NCBI RefSeq assembly: GCF_937951745.1
Contig: NZ_CALFBQ010000049.1
Span: forward strand, 1 to 64,000
DNA: 64,000 nt
DNA from: an uncultured Chloroflexus sp.
GTDB lineage: Bacteria; Chloroflexota; Chloroflexia; Chloroflexales; Chloroflexaceae
Direction: 5' to 3'
The translations under genes and the position numbers were made by a program. This document shows positions 36,375 to 44,792 of the stretch, piece by piece. The notes under the pieces are model-generated. The model did not search any database. It saw only the letters and a list, made by a program, of their open reading frames with translations, and was not told where the DNA came from. Positions within the stretch are counted from its first letter, which is position 1. Each line of letters opens with the position of its first letter.

Positions 36375-36463
36375 ACGCAAAGCTATTGGATAGGGTCTGA
36401 TAGGCGCACTTTTGCCCACCCCAAAACATCTTCGCGCCCTTGGCGCCTTTGCGACCTTGGCGT

Positions 36464-37618
36464 CTAATACTTCGGCAATGACGGATCGACCTCATCGGCC
36501 CAGCGCAGAATACCGCCAACGAGATTCTTGACTTTCCGAAAACCGACGCTCTTCAACAATTCGACTGCGCGGCCACTGCGCGCGCCACTGCGGCAGTAGA
36601 CAACCATCTCGCGTGCCGAGTCAAGCTCGTTGATCCGTTCGGGCAACTGATCGATCGGGATCAACTTGTCGGTACCGGGAATTGAGGCAATCGCAACCTC
36701 ATACGGGTTACGAACATCGAGCAAAAAGGGACGATCAGGCTGCTCTAGCCACTCGGCCAGTTCACGGGGTGTAATCTCAAATTGGTTCGACAACGTTGGC
36801 TCCTCTGGCACAAGACCACAAAACTGCTCATAGTCAATCAGCTCAGTGATTGTTGGCTGATCACCGCAGACCGGGCATGACGGGTTGCGGCGCAGCTTAA
36901 GCTCGCGGAAGCGCATCGCTAGCGCATCGTAGAGCAGCAACCGGCCAATCAACGGCTCGCCAATGCCTGTGAGCAATTTTATCACTTCTGTGGCCTGTAT
37001 CGTACCAATGACGCCGGGCAATACTCCCAACACACCTCCCTCAGCGCAGCTTGGCACTAACCCCGGCGGCGGCGGCTCGGGGTAGAGACAGCGGTAACAT
37101 GGCCCGCCATCGCGCGGCGAGAAGACCGTCGCTTGCCCTTCAAAGCGAAAGATACTACCGTAGACATTTGGCTTACCCAGCAGCACACAAGCGTCGTTGG
37201 TCAGATAACGAGTAGGGAAGTTATCAGTCCCATCAACGATTACGTCGTAGGGACGCATCAATTCCAGCGCATTTTGCGAGGTGATCCGGGTCTCATAGGT
37301 TGTAATTTCAATATATGGATTGAGATCGTGCAACCGGCGCTTGGCCGACTCGGTCTTGGCGATGCCAACGGTACTGGTGCCATGGACGATCTGGCGCTGA
37401 AGGTTCGAGGCGTCAACTACGTCAAAATCTACCAGCCCGATATGGCCGACCCCCGCCGCCGCTAAATAGAGCGCCAGCGGCGAACCCAGCCCGCCGGTGC
37501 CAATCAGCAGCACGCTGCCCTGTTTGAGCCGGCGCTGCCCGGCCATACCCACTTCGGGCATAATCAAGTGGCGCGAATACCGGGCAATCTCTTCGTTCGA
37601 GAGAGTCACCTCGCTCAT
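36464..37618 (-). CDS. MoeZ-type E1-like adenylyltransferase with C-terminal rhodanese domain
   Basis: 384 aa. The ThiF/MoeB domain (1-265) has the nucleotide site LIGTGGLGSPLALYLAAAG at about 35-53, the GLVDFDVVDASNLQRQ block, and zinc CxxC pairs CYRC and CPVC. The rhodanese domain (about 280-380) carries the persulfide cysteine in YCRSGARSG. The enzyme adenylates the C terminus of a MoaD/ThiS-like carrier and loads sulfur on it. Its start codon overlaps the stop of the carrier gene (TCATGA), which is strong evidence that they act together. Mycobacterial MoeZ has the same fusion and charges CysO as well as MoaD. A CGCAAAG-type repeat starts right after the stop. Confidence 0.93.
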   Translation of the reverse strand: MSEVTLSNEEIARYSRHLIMPEVGMAGQRRLKQGSVLLIGTGGLGSPLALYLAAAGVGHIGLVDFDVVDASNLQRQIVHGTSTVGIAKTESAKRRLHDLNPYIEITTYETRITSQNALELMRPYDVIVDGTDNFPTRYLTNDACVLLGKPNVYGSIFRFEGQATVFSPRDGGPCYRCLYPEPPPPGLVPSCAEGGVLGVLPGVIGTIQATEVIKLLTGIGEPLIGRLLLYDALAMRFRELKLRRNPSCPVCGDQPTITELIDYEQFCGLVPEEPTLSNQFEITPRELAEWLEQPDRPFLLDVRNPYEVAIASIPGTDKLIPIDQLPERINELDSAREMVVYCRSGARSGRAVELLKSVGFRKVKNLVGGILRWADEVDPSLPKY

Positions 37619-37899
37619 GACCGTCCTCCCCCTGCGATGGCCGGAATAATACTCACCGTATCACCATCACGTAGCGGCGTGGCTTCCCCATCGAGGTAGC
37701 GAATGTCCTCATCACCAACATAAAGATTGACAAAGCTGCGCAGCCGGCCCTGATCATCGAGCAGATGGCGGCCCAGCGCCGGATACAGCTCAACAAGTCC
37801 GCGGATCAAGTTGCCGACGTCGCTGGCCTCAAGGCTGACGCTAGCATTGCCTGCCGCATACTGGCGCAGTGCCGTTGGGATCGTTACCGTTACCGCCAT
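37615..37899 (-). CDS. MoaD/ThiS/CysO-like sulfur carrier protein
   Basis: 94 aa from the ATG at 37899, with AGGAG; the longer frame would overlap the JAMM gene. Beta-grasp fold with the VTVTIPTALRQYA start and the DGDTVSIIPAIAGG end of MoaD/CysO proteins. The C terminus is GGGRS rather than a free GG, so two residues (RS) after the glycines would have to be removed before adenylation. The codons for this tail overlap the purine-rich ribosome site of the next gene. A JAMM protease gene ends 47 bp upstream and is the obvious candidate for trimming or for releasing cysteine. Role in cysteine or molybdopterin synthesis is inferred from neighbours. Confidence 0.88.
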   Translation of the reverse strand: MAVTVTIPTALRQYAAGNASVSLEASDVGNLIRGLVELYPALGRHLLDDQGRLRSFVNLYVGDEDIRYLDGEATPLRDGDTVSIIPAIAGGGRS

Positions 37900-37946
37900 A
37901 GATGACGCTCCTTTATGTTCAAATCTATCGCCTGTTATGACATAGC

Positions 37947-38423
37947 TCATGCAGCCGGCGCGATCTGCACTTCTTCCGCAATAAAGCGTACCCCTTCATT
38001 CACCAACAGCCACGATGTCAGTTCAGCAGCCACGCCATTGCGAATCGCCTGAATCACAAATGAAAAGCCTGAACCACCAATTGCCTGCGCACCAATCCGG
38101 TCACGTTCCGACGGTATTGGATCGGCGTCAGGATGTGAGTGATAACAGCCGATAATCTCGTATCCGGCGGCGCGAGCAGCGCGTTCGGCGCGCAGATAAT
38201 CGCGGGGGTCGAGATAGAACCGATCGCGCCGCGAGGTAGGATCATCGGTTGGTGCTAGTTGCACTTGCCCACTCCAGCGATTTTCGAGCGTCACCACCTG
38301 TAAAACCGTCTTCTGCTCGCCGTTGAGCGTTCCTACCAGCAAACCAACGCATTCGTCAGGATAGGTCGCTTCGGCATGGGCGACTATCGCCGCCACTGCC
38401 TTCGCCGGCAGTATCAGGGTCAT
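37947..38423 (-). CDS. JAMM/MPN-domain metalloprotease (Mec-like)
   Basis: 158 aa from the ATG at 38423. A GTG two codons earlier is possible; neither has ideal spacing. The complete JAMM motif is present: Glu in YPDECVGLLVG (about residue 25), then HSH, seven residues, Ser, two residues, Asp (HSHPDADPIPSERD, at about residues 94-107), so it should bind zinc and be active. In mycobacteria, Mec releases cysteine from the C terminus of the carrier CysO. The gene order here, protease then carrier then E1-rhodanese, with cysteine synthase upstream, supports the same role. A 200-bp repeat-bearing gap separates it from the cysteine synthase gene. Confidence 0.9.
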   Translation of the reverse strand: MTLILPAKAVAAIVAHAEATYPDECVGLLVGTLNGEQKTVLQVVTLENRWSGQVQLAPTDDPTSRRDRFYLDPRDYLRAERAARAAGYEIIGCYHSHPDADPIPSERDRIGAQAIGGSGFSFVIQAIRNGVAAELTSWLLVNEGVRFIAEEVQIAPAA

Positions 38424-38625
38424 AACCACCTTGCTCGTACTAGTTCAGAAAAAGAAGCCTAACGAAAGACCACATCGCGAGAGCGAAGACGCAGGAAACG
38501 CCAAGGGGAAACCGCAAAGTCACCAAGCGCACTGGGAATGCGAAGGGCAAGAAAAAGGGTGATAAGCATGCTCGTACCATCCAAATAACAGCTCTGCGTC
38601 CTTCACATACCTTGCGCCTTTGCGT

Positions 38626-39552
38626 TTAGATCCCAGCCCCTTCTGCAAACCCCGGCTCTTCCCAAAACCGTTCGCTAAGATAACGATTGGCGCTATCACA
38701 CAGGATGGTCACCACCACCCCCTGCCCAGCTTCACGAGCCACTCGCGTTGCCGCGACCACATTGGCCGCCGCCGAGATACCGACTAACAAACCGGCCCGC
38801 CGCGCTAGCCAGCGCGCCATCGCAAACGCATCTTCGCTGCGCACTTCAAGGATAGCGTCAGCCTGTTCAGGCCGGTAGATCGCCGGCACAAACTTGGTAG
38901 AAGCCATGTGCTTCACGCCTTCGAGAGCATGGTACGGGCTATCAGGCTGCACGGCTATCAAGCGAATAGCCGGATTGTATTCGCGCAAACGCCGGCTGGT
39001 GCCCATAAAGGTGCCGCTGGTGCCCAATGCCGCCACAAAATGGGTGATGCGGCCATCAGTCTGTTGCCAGATCTCAGGCCCAGTCGTCTCGTAATGGGCT
39101 TGCGGGTTAGCCGGATTGCTGTACTGGTCGGGGTAGAAGTAACGATCAGGATGCTCGGCAACGAGCGCCCGAATCGTGGCAATCGCCGCATCCATACCCT
39201 CACCTGCATCGGTAAGGATGAGTTCAGCGCCGAGTGCGCGCAAAATCCGCCGCCGCTCTAGGCTAGCATTGGCCGGCATCGCGAGCGTCACTCCGTACCC
39301 CAACGCCGCGCCAATCGTAGCATACGCAATGCCGGTATTGCCACTCGTTGCATCGGCAATCCGCATCCCCGGACGCAACAGACCACGCCGCTCACCATCC
39401 CGAATCATCCAGAGCGCAGGCCGATCTTTTACCGAACCGCCGAGGTTGTACCATTCTGCCTTGCCGTACAGCTCTACTCCAGCAGGTAATTCAACCGCGC
39501 GGTGGAGCGGCAGCAGCGGCGTATGGCCGATCAGATCAAGGAGTTCTGTCAT
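38626..39552 (-). CDS. PLP-dependent cysteine synthase (CysM/CysK family)
   Basis: 308 aa. PLP-lysine region GGSVKDRPA near residues 34-42, phosphate-binding TSGNTGIAYATIGAALGY near 68-85, substrate loop FVAALGTSGTFMGTSRRLRE near 172-190. Length is similar to CysK/CysM enzymes. It makes cysteine from an activated serine and either sulfide or a thiocarboxylated carrier. The CysM of the CysO pathway uses O-phosphoserine, and the neighbours (JAMM, carrier, E1) suggest that here. A CGCAAAG-type repeat abuts the stop. Which acceptor it uses cannot be decided without alignment of the substrate-binding residues. Confidence 0.92.
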   Translation of the reverse strand: MTELLDLIGHTPLLPLHRAVELPAGVELYGKAEWYNLGGSVKDRPALWMIRDGERRGLLRPGMRIADATSGNTGIAYATIGAALGYGVTLAMPANASLERRRILRALGAELILTDAGEGMDAAIATIRALVAEHPDRYFYPDQYSNPANPQAHYETTGPEIWQQTDGRITHFVAALGTSGTFMGTSRRLREYNPAIRLIAVQPDSPYHALEGVKHMASTKFVPAIYRPEQADAILEVRSEDAFAMARWLARRAGLLVGISAAANVVAATRVAREAGQGVVVTILCDSANRYLSERFWEEPGFAEGAGI

Positions 39553-39710
39553 AAGGTTGGCTTGCTCTCACGTTCGCTGTTCGTGCATGGTGATGTGGAC
39601 GTAATCCATCCGGCATTGTCTAGCGACGCCCTCGTTGTGAAGTGCGGCAGTTTCACTGCCGCATGCTATATATGATAGCCTTGCTTGCCGAATACCTCTG
39701 CGTGTAACCG

Positions 39711-40097
39711 TTACGTATCCGCCGGACGGTTAATCAGCCGGGCTACCGCCTTGAGCGCACTGAAGACCAGCGTTGCGCAGCGGGGCCGTGCTTGCATAAT
39801 CTCAGCACCGACAATGTTCACCGCTGCCGCTTCCTCGAGCGCCAACAGATCGGCGAGCGTCGCCCCTTGCAATTGTTCCATCACAATCGAGGCCGTACCC
39901 ATGCTGACACTACACCCTTGGCCGGTAAATTGCAGCGCCTCAAGGCGACCGTCCGGCGCAGCGCGTACATAGACGGTGAGCGTATCGCTGCACTCGGGCA
40001 CACCAATGGTGTATGTCACCGCATCGGCCAGCTCGCCATAGTGGCGTGGCCGCCGGTAGTGGTCGAGTAGGCGATCAATGATGTCTACGTGAGTCAT
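39711..40097 (-). CDS. Second SufU/IscU-like iron-sulfur scaffold paralogue
   Basis: 128 aa from the ATG at 40097 (an in-frame ATG at 40115 has no better site). The three conserved cysteines of the scaffold family are present, in PECSDTL, GQGCSVSMG and RPRCATL, but the usual CGD reads CSD and the sequence is clearly divergent from the SufU encoded at 43006-43398. It begins with the family pattern IIDRLLDHYRRPRHYG. Scaffold or sulfur-transfer function is likely. It might serve the downstream cysteine/carrier genes rather than the main Fe-S machine (inference). A 15-bp inverted repeat lies upstream at 40120-40177. Confidence 0.85.
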   Translation of the reverse strand: MTHVDIIDRLLDHYRRPRHYGELADAVTYTIGVPECSDTLTVYVRAAPDGRLEALQFTGQGCSVSMGTASIVMEQLQGATLADLLALEEAAAVNIVGAEIMQARPRCATLVFSALKAVARLINRPADT

Positions 40098-40119
40098 AGG
40101 CGTCAACGAATGCACGCAT

Positions 40120-40177
40120 AAGGGAACGGATAAACGAGTGGTAACATGATAATTGCAACGAATTTATTCGTTCCCTT
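40120..40177. repeat. 15-bp inverted repeat upstream of the second SufU
   Basis: AAGGGAACGGATAAA (40120-40134) pairs with TTTATTCGTTCCCTT (40163-40177) with one mismatch and a 28-nt loop, in the gap between the rhodanese stop and the SufU-like start. No T-run, so it may be a processing or mRNA-stability hairpin. Confidence 0.5.
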
Positions 40178-40191
40178 GCTCGTTGGCACCC

Positions 40192-41043
40192 CTACACGTT
40201 CTTCTCAATCGGCAGCCCGACGCTGTTCCCCCACTCCGTCCAGCTTCCATCGTAATTGCGCACGTTCGGGTAGCCGAGCAGGTAGGTCAATACAAACCAC
40301 GTATGGCTGCTGCGCTCGCCGATCCGGCAGTAGGCGATCACCTCCTTGTCGGGGGTAATCCCTTGTGAGGCGTACAGCTCGCGCAGCTCATCAGGACTCT
40401 TGAAAGTGCTATCTTCGTTCACCGCCTTCGCCCACGGAATATTGACCGCAGTCGGGATGTGGCCGCCGCGCAGTGTGCCCTCTTGTGGATAGTCAGGCAT
40501 GTGGGTGCGCTCACCGGTATACTCCTGCGGACTGCGCACATCAACCAGCGCTCCCTTGCGCTGGCGGACAAACTCCAGCACCTGATCGCGGAAAGCGCGG
40601 ATGCGGGAGTCATCACGCGGCGGGGCAACGTAGTTGCCAAGCGGGTACGACGGCACCTCACGGGTGAGCGGGCGGCCTTCGGCAATCCATTTCGCCCGCC
40701 CGCCGTTCATGATCCGCACATCGTGGTGGCCGAACAGCTTGAAGACCCAGAACGCATACGTCGCCCACCAGTTGTGCTTGTCACCATAAAGTACGACGGT
40801 GGTGTCGTTACTGATGCCCTTAGCGCGCATGAGAGACGCAAACCGATCCGAGTCGAGATAATCGCGGATAACCGGATCATTCAAGTCCTGCACCCAGTCG
40901 ATTTTGACAGCACCGGGAATGTGCCCGGTCTCGTACAATAGTAAATCCTCATCGCTCTCAACAATGCGAACATTAGGATCGTTTAGGTGATCGGCGACCC
41001 ACTGGGTCTCGACCAGCGCTTCAGGATGGGCATAACCACTCAT
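40192..41043 (-). CDS. Two-domain rhodanese (thiosulfate/3-mercaptopyruvate sulfurtransferase)
   Basis: 283 aa, ATG after GGAGG. Two rhodanese domains: residues 1-135 inactive and 150-283 active, with the persulfide loop CRIGERS near residue 245. The six-residue loop beginning CRIGER resembles thiosulfate sulfurtransferases of the CysA/SseA type more than the CGSGVT loop of mercaptopyruvate enzymes. It transfers sulfane sulfur to cyanide or protein thiols in the cytosol. In this cluster it could feed the Fe-S or carrier systems on either side. The Rieske gene lies 75 bp upstream and the SufU paralogue 95 bp downstream. Confidence 0.92.
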   Translation of the reverse strand: MSGYAHPEALVETQWVADHLNDPNVRIVESDEDLLLYETGHIPGAVKIDWVQDLNDPVIRDYLDSDRFASLMRAKGISNDTTVVLYGDKHNWWATYAFWVFKLFGHHDVRIMNGGRAKWIAEGRPLTREVPSYPLGNYVAPPRDDSRIRAFRDQVLEFVRQRKGALVDVRSPQEYTGERTHMPDYPQEGTLRGGHIPTAVNIPWAKAVNEDSTFKSPDELRELYASQGITPDKEVIAYCRIGERSSHTWFVLTYLLGYPNVRNYDGSWTEWGNSVGLPIEKNV

Positions 41044-41117
41044 ATCAACCTCCGCTTAGCCAGCAGCAGCTTCTTGATATTGCCATTGTAGTGCGTTTCG
41101 ACATATTAGTCAAGTTC

Positions 41118-41432
41118 TTACTCTGAAAACTCAACAAATATCCGGCCATTGCGCACTTCACTACGATAGGTCGCCACCGGCATAAACGCTGGCAGCGTGC
41201 GCGGCTTGCCGGTACGCAGATCGAACAGCGAACCATGCATTGGACACTCAACACACAACTCATCAAGATCAACATCGCCTTCGCTCAACGAAGCTTCGTC
41301 GTGCGAACAGCGGTCATCGATCGCGTAGACTTCACCTTCCGCCACCCGAAAAACCGCAATCCGGCGGCCAGCAATCGTAAAAGCGCGCCCGCCCCCCACC
41401 GGTACCTCGTTGACATCGCACACATCAATCAT
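41118..41432 (-). CDS. Rieske [2Fe-2S] ferredoxin
   Basis: 104 aa from the ATG at 41432 after AGAGGAG. Cluster ligands CSH (in DRCSHDEASL) and CPMH (in VECPMHGSLFD) are intact, in the small dioxygenase-type Rieske ferredoxin fold. No membrane anchor, so a soluble electron carrier. No dioxygenase is nearby. Its place right after sufB suggests a link to Fe-S assembly or to electron supply for it. Such small Rieske proteins are often found next to suf genes in Gram-positive-like lineages, which is general knowledge and not proof of function. Confidence 0.92.
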   Translation of the reverse strand: MIDVCDVNEVPVGGGRAFTIAGRRIAVFRVAEGEVYAIDDRCSHDEASLSEGDVDLDELCVECPMHGSLFDLRTGKPRTLPAFMPVATYRSEVRNGRIFVEFSE

Positions 41433-41557
41433 GACTTGCTCCTCTATATACGGGCAGCGCGGCGTACTGACCCCCTCATCCTGCACCTACGCCGCCCAAT
41501 AACAGAGCGCCCCCAACGCATGGGAGCGCTCGTATCCCTCGCATTCCACACCACGCT

Positions 41558-42973
41558 TTAGCCGACCGAGCCTTCCATCTCAAGCTGGATCAGGCGGTTC
41601 AACTCGACCGCATACTCCATCGGCAGCTCGCGGGTGAACGGCTCCATGAAGCCAAGCACAATCATCGAGAGCGCGTCCGATTCGGAAATACCGCGACTCA
41701 TCAGGTAGAAGAGCTGCTCGGCGCCGATGCGGCCAACGGTCGCCTCGTGGGCCAGCGTGCAGCGATCCTCTTCAATCTCGATGTACGGGATCGTATCCGA
41801 GGCCGACTTCTCGTCGAGGATCAGCGCGTCGCAGTTGACGTTGATCTTGGCGCCATACGCCCCCGGCGCGACTTTGGCCAGACCGCGGTAGGTGGTCTTG
41901 CCGCCGTCTTTGCTCACCGACTTGTTGGTGATGCGCGAGGTCGTTTCTGGCGCGAGATGCACCATCTTGGCGCCGGCATCTTGGTGCTGGCCGCGACCGG
42001 CATACGCTACCGAGAGCACCTCGCCGCGCGCTTTGCGGCCCATCAGGTAGACCGACGGGTACTTCATGGTCAGCTTCGAGCCAATATTGCCGTCCACCCA
42101 CTCCATGCTGGCCTCTTCGTAAGCCACCGCCCGCTTGGTGACCAGATTGAAGATGTTGTTGGCCCAGTTCTGGATAGTGGTGTAGCGGAACTTGCCGCCT
42201 TTCTTGACAATCACCTCGACCACCGCCGAGTGAAGCGAGTTGGTGCTATAGATCGGCGCAGTGCAACCCTCGATGTAGTGGGCCTCGGCCCCTTCGTCAA
42301 TGATGATCAGCGTGCGCTCGAACTGGCCCATGCGCTCGGCGTTGATGCGGAAGTAGGCTTGCAGCGGAATATCGACCTTGACCCCCTTCGGCACGTAAAC
42401 GAACGAGCCACCCGACCAGACTGCGGTGTTGAGCGCGGCATACTTATTATCAGCCGCCGGCACGATAGTGCCGAAATACTCCTTGAAGAACTCAGGGTAC
42501 TCCTTCAGCGCGGTGTCGGTATCGAGAAAGATCACGCCTTGCTTAGCCCACTCTTCGCGCAGCGAGTGGTAAACGACTTCCGACTCATATTGCGCGCCGA
42601 CGCCGGCGAGGAACTTGCGCTCGGCTTCGGGAATGCCCAGCCGCTCGAAGGTGTTCTTGATCTCCGGCGGCACCGCATCCCAGTCAGTCTGCGGGCGCTC
42701 GTTAGCGCGCACGAAGTAGTGAATGTCATCGTAATTCAGCTCGGCCAGTTCCGGATTGGCCCACGTGCCCACCAGCGGCGTCGGCTTCTTGTTGAAAATC
42801 TCGAGCGCGCGCAGCCGCCGCTTCAACATCCACTCCGGCTCGCCCTTCATGCCGGAAAGTTCGCGCACAATGCGCTCGTTCAAACCTTTGGGCGCTTTAT
42901 AAACATAGCGCTCTTCCTGTCGGAAGCCATAGCGCGAGTAGTCAAATTGCAAGTTAACCGCTTCAGCGACCAC
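41558..42973 (-). CDS. sufB: Fe-S cluster assembly protein SufB
   Basis: 471 aa from a GTG at 42973 with AAGGAG. The SufB/SufD beta-helix fold is recognised by the [18 protein letters not shown] and [13 protein letters not shown] blocks and the late [16 protein letters not shown] region. It contributes the scaffold surface with SufC and SufD. Length matches SufB (about 470 aa). Unlike the usual sufCDSUB order, where B closes the operon, a Rieske gene follows after 125 bp. The long plus-strand frame opposite it (41747-43027) is a coding shadow. Confidence 0.96.
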   Translation of the reverse strand: MVAEAVNLQFDYSRYGFRQEERYVYKAPKGLNERIVRELSGMKGEPEWMLKRRLRALEIFNKKPTPLVGTWANPELAELNYDDIHYFVRANERPQTDWDAVPPEIKNTFERLGIPEAERKFLAGVGAQYESEVVYHSLREEWAKQGVIFLDTDTALKEYPEFFKEYFGTIVPAADNKYAALNTAVWSGGSFVYVPKGVKVDIPLQAYFRINAERMGQFERTLIIIDEGAEAHYIEGCTAPIYSTNSLHSAVVEVIVKKGGKFRYTTIQNWANNIFNLVTKRAVAYEEASMEWVDGNIGSKLTMKYPSVYLMGRKARGEVLSVAYAGRGQHQDAGAKMVHLAPETTSRITNKSVSKDGGKTTYRGLAKVAPGAYGAKINVNCDALILDEKSASDTIPYIEIEEDRCTLAHEATVGRIGAEQLFYLMSRGISESDALSMIVLGFMEPFTRELPMEYAVELNRLIQLEMEGSVG

Positions 42974-43005
42974 TGTGCTTCTCCTTTACTAGATAATCGA
43001 CGCCA

Positions 43006-43398
43006 CTATATGTCTTCATCCTCCTGACCCACTCCATACAGACCAGCCTTAAGTGCTTTCAGCGAGAGAAGTGCGCACTTGAGCCGACTTGGATTGTGGG
43101 CCAGTGGTATACCGATAAGGTCAAGCAGATCATCCTTACTAAAGTGCTTCGCTTCCTCGACCGATTTGCCCTTAATTACCTCGGTAAGGAGCGAGGCGCT
43201 GGCTTGGCTAATTGCGCAGCCACGTCCGGTAAAACGGACATCGGTAATCACGTCGTCGGCGATAGCCAGTTCGAGCCGGATCTGATCACCGCAGAGCGGA
43301 TTGCGCTCTTCGCGGACAACGGTTGGCACCGGCAGATGACCAAAGTTGCGCGGATGACGGGCATGTTCGAGGATTTGTTCACGGTAAATGTCTTCCAT
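43006..43398 (-). CDS. sufU: SufU iron-sulfur/sulfur-transfer scaffold
   Basis: 130 aa. Canonical scaffold pattern: NPLCGDQI, GRGCAISQASASLL with the SufU-type insert after it (KGKSVEEAKHFSKDDLLDL), and RLKCALLSL. SufU accepts sulfur from the cysteine desulfurase SufS through zinc-mediated ligand exchange. It sits between sufS (19 bp gap) and sufB (32 bp gap), the standard order. It differs clearly from the second paralogue at 39711-40097. Confidence 0.95.
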   Translation of the reverse strand: MEDIYREQILEHARHPRNFGHLPVPTVVREERNPLCGDQIRLELAIADDVITDVRFTGRGCAISQASASLLTEVIKGKSVEEAKHFSKDDLLDLIGIPLAHNPSRLKCALLSLKALKAGLYGVGQEDEDI

Positions 43399-43417
43399 AA
43401 CCGTATCTCGCTAAACC

Positions 43418-44656
43418 CTAGGCGAAAATCTGACGTGCTTTATGTAAACCAACAACCAAACGGTCAATCTCTTCGGGCAAATTGTAGAGATAGAAGCTAG
43501 CCCGCGTCGTCGCGAGTACCCCTAGCTCTCGATGCAGCGGCTGTGTACAGTGATGACCAGCCCGTACCGCCACTCCTTCTTGGTCAAGAATAGCCGCCAC
43601 GTCGTGCGGATGTACCCCTTCAAGCGAGAAACTCACCGCACCACCGCGATCCGGCCCGGCTGGTGGGCCATAGACGGTCAGACCCGGCACCTCAGCCAAT
43701 CGCTCCAGCGCATACGCCGTTAACTCCTGCTCGTGGTGATGGATGGCCGCCAACCCCACCTCTTGTAAATAATCAGCTGCTTCGCCGAGCGCAATCGCCT
43801 CGCCAATTGCTGGCGTTCCTGCCTCGAAGCGGGCCGGCACCGCAGCAAAGGTGCTGTGATCCAGCTCCACCAGATCGATCATTGAACCACCGCCGAGAAA
43901 GGGAGGCATTGCGTTAAGCAGCTCACGCCGCCCCCACAGCACACCAATGCCGGTCGGACCACACATCTTATGGCCACTGAACGCCAGAAAATCGACTCCA
44001 AGCGCCTGCACATCAATCGGCATATGGGGCACGCTTTGCGCCCCATCGAGCAACACCCGCGCACCGACTGCACGCGCTCGCGCTACGATCGGCTCGACCG
44101 GGTTGATCGTACCGAAGACGTTCGATTGATGGGTGAAGGCAACCATTTTCACTCGCTCATCGAGCAGGCGGTCGAGATCGTCAAGCACAAGCCGACCTTG
44201 ACCGTCAAACGGCAGATAGATCAGTTCGGCACCGGTGCGCTGAGCCAACAACTGCCACGGCACAATGTTGGAATGGTGTTCCATCATCGTCAGCAGAATG
44301 CGATCGCCGGCCCGAACGTTAGCGCTGCCCCACGAATAGGCAACCAGATTGATCGCCTCGGTGGTGTTGCGCACAAAGATCACTTCACGCTGGCTCGGCG
44401 CATTGATCAAGCGGGCTAACTTGCCGCGTGCGCGCTCGTAGGCAAAGGTCGCTTCCTCGCTCAGGCGATAGACACCACGGTGAACGTTGGCATTGTAGCG
44501 TCGATAGTAATGCTCTAACGCCTCGATCACACGTCGCGGCTTCTGCGACGACGCTGCACTATCAAGAAAGGCGAGCGGTTTACCATGAACTTCTTGATGA
44601 AGAATGGGAAACTCACGCCGCAGCGCAATTACATCAAACTGTGATAATGTCGCCAT
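43418..44656 (-). CDS. sufS: Cysteine desulfurase SufS
   Basis: 412 aa. Group II NifS-like enzyme: PLP lysine in SGHKMCGPTGIG (near residue 230), catalytic cysteine in RAGHHCTQPLH (near residue 370) on the short active-site loop. It mobilises sulfur from cysteine as a persulfide and hands it to SufU, encoded 19 bp downstream. A stable hairpin occupies the 136-bp gap between sufD and this gene. Confidence 0.96.
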   Translation of the reverse strand: MATLSQFDVIALRREFPILHQEVHGKPLAFLDSAASSQKPRRVIEALEHYYRRYNANVHRGVYRLSEEATFAYERARGKLARLINAPSQREVIFVRNTTEAINLVAYSWGSANVRAGDRILLTMMEHHSNIVPWQLLAQRTGAELIYLPFDGQGRLVLDDLDRLLDERVKMVAFTHQSNVFGTINPVEPIVARARAVGARVLLDGAQSVPHMPIDVQALGVDFLAFSGHKMCGPTGIGVLWGRRELLNAMPPFLGGGSMIDLVELDHSTFAAVPARFEAGTPAIGEAIALGEAADYLQEVGLAAIHHHEQELTAYALERLAEVPGLTVYGPPAGPDRGGAVSFSLEGVHPHDVAAILDQEGVAVRAGHHCTQPLHRELGVLATTRASFYLYNLPEEIDRLVVGLHKARQIFA

Positions 44657-44743
44657 AGCTATACCCTAATCTGATCGCCAATGAGTTTTTGGCGTCAGCT
44701 TTCAATGGCGAAGCGTGCTCTCACGCACTGCACAGCGAACTAC

Positions 44744-44789
44744 GTGGTGCTTGCCTCAGAGCAGCGAACCACTCAAAGGCAAGCGCCAC
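44744..44789 (-). promoter_or_regulatory. Intercistronic hairpin between sufD and sufS
   Basis: 13-bp stem with one mismatch between 44744-44756 (GTGGTGCTTGCCT) and 44777-44789, 20-nt loop, beginning directly after the sufD stop. No T-run. May set the relative amounts of upstream and downstream messages. Confidence 0.5.
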
Positions 44790-44792
44790 CGC

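Noticed and set aside
41747-43027. Long plus-strand frame (426 codons) opposite sufB
   Set aside because: Antisense shadow of a high-GC gene; the opposite strand has clear SufB motifs.
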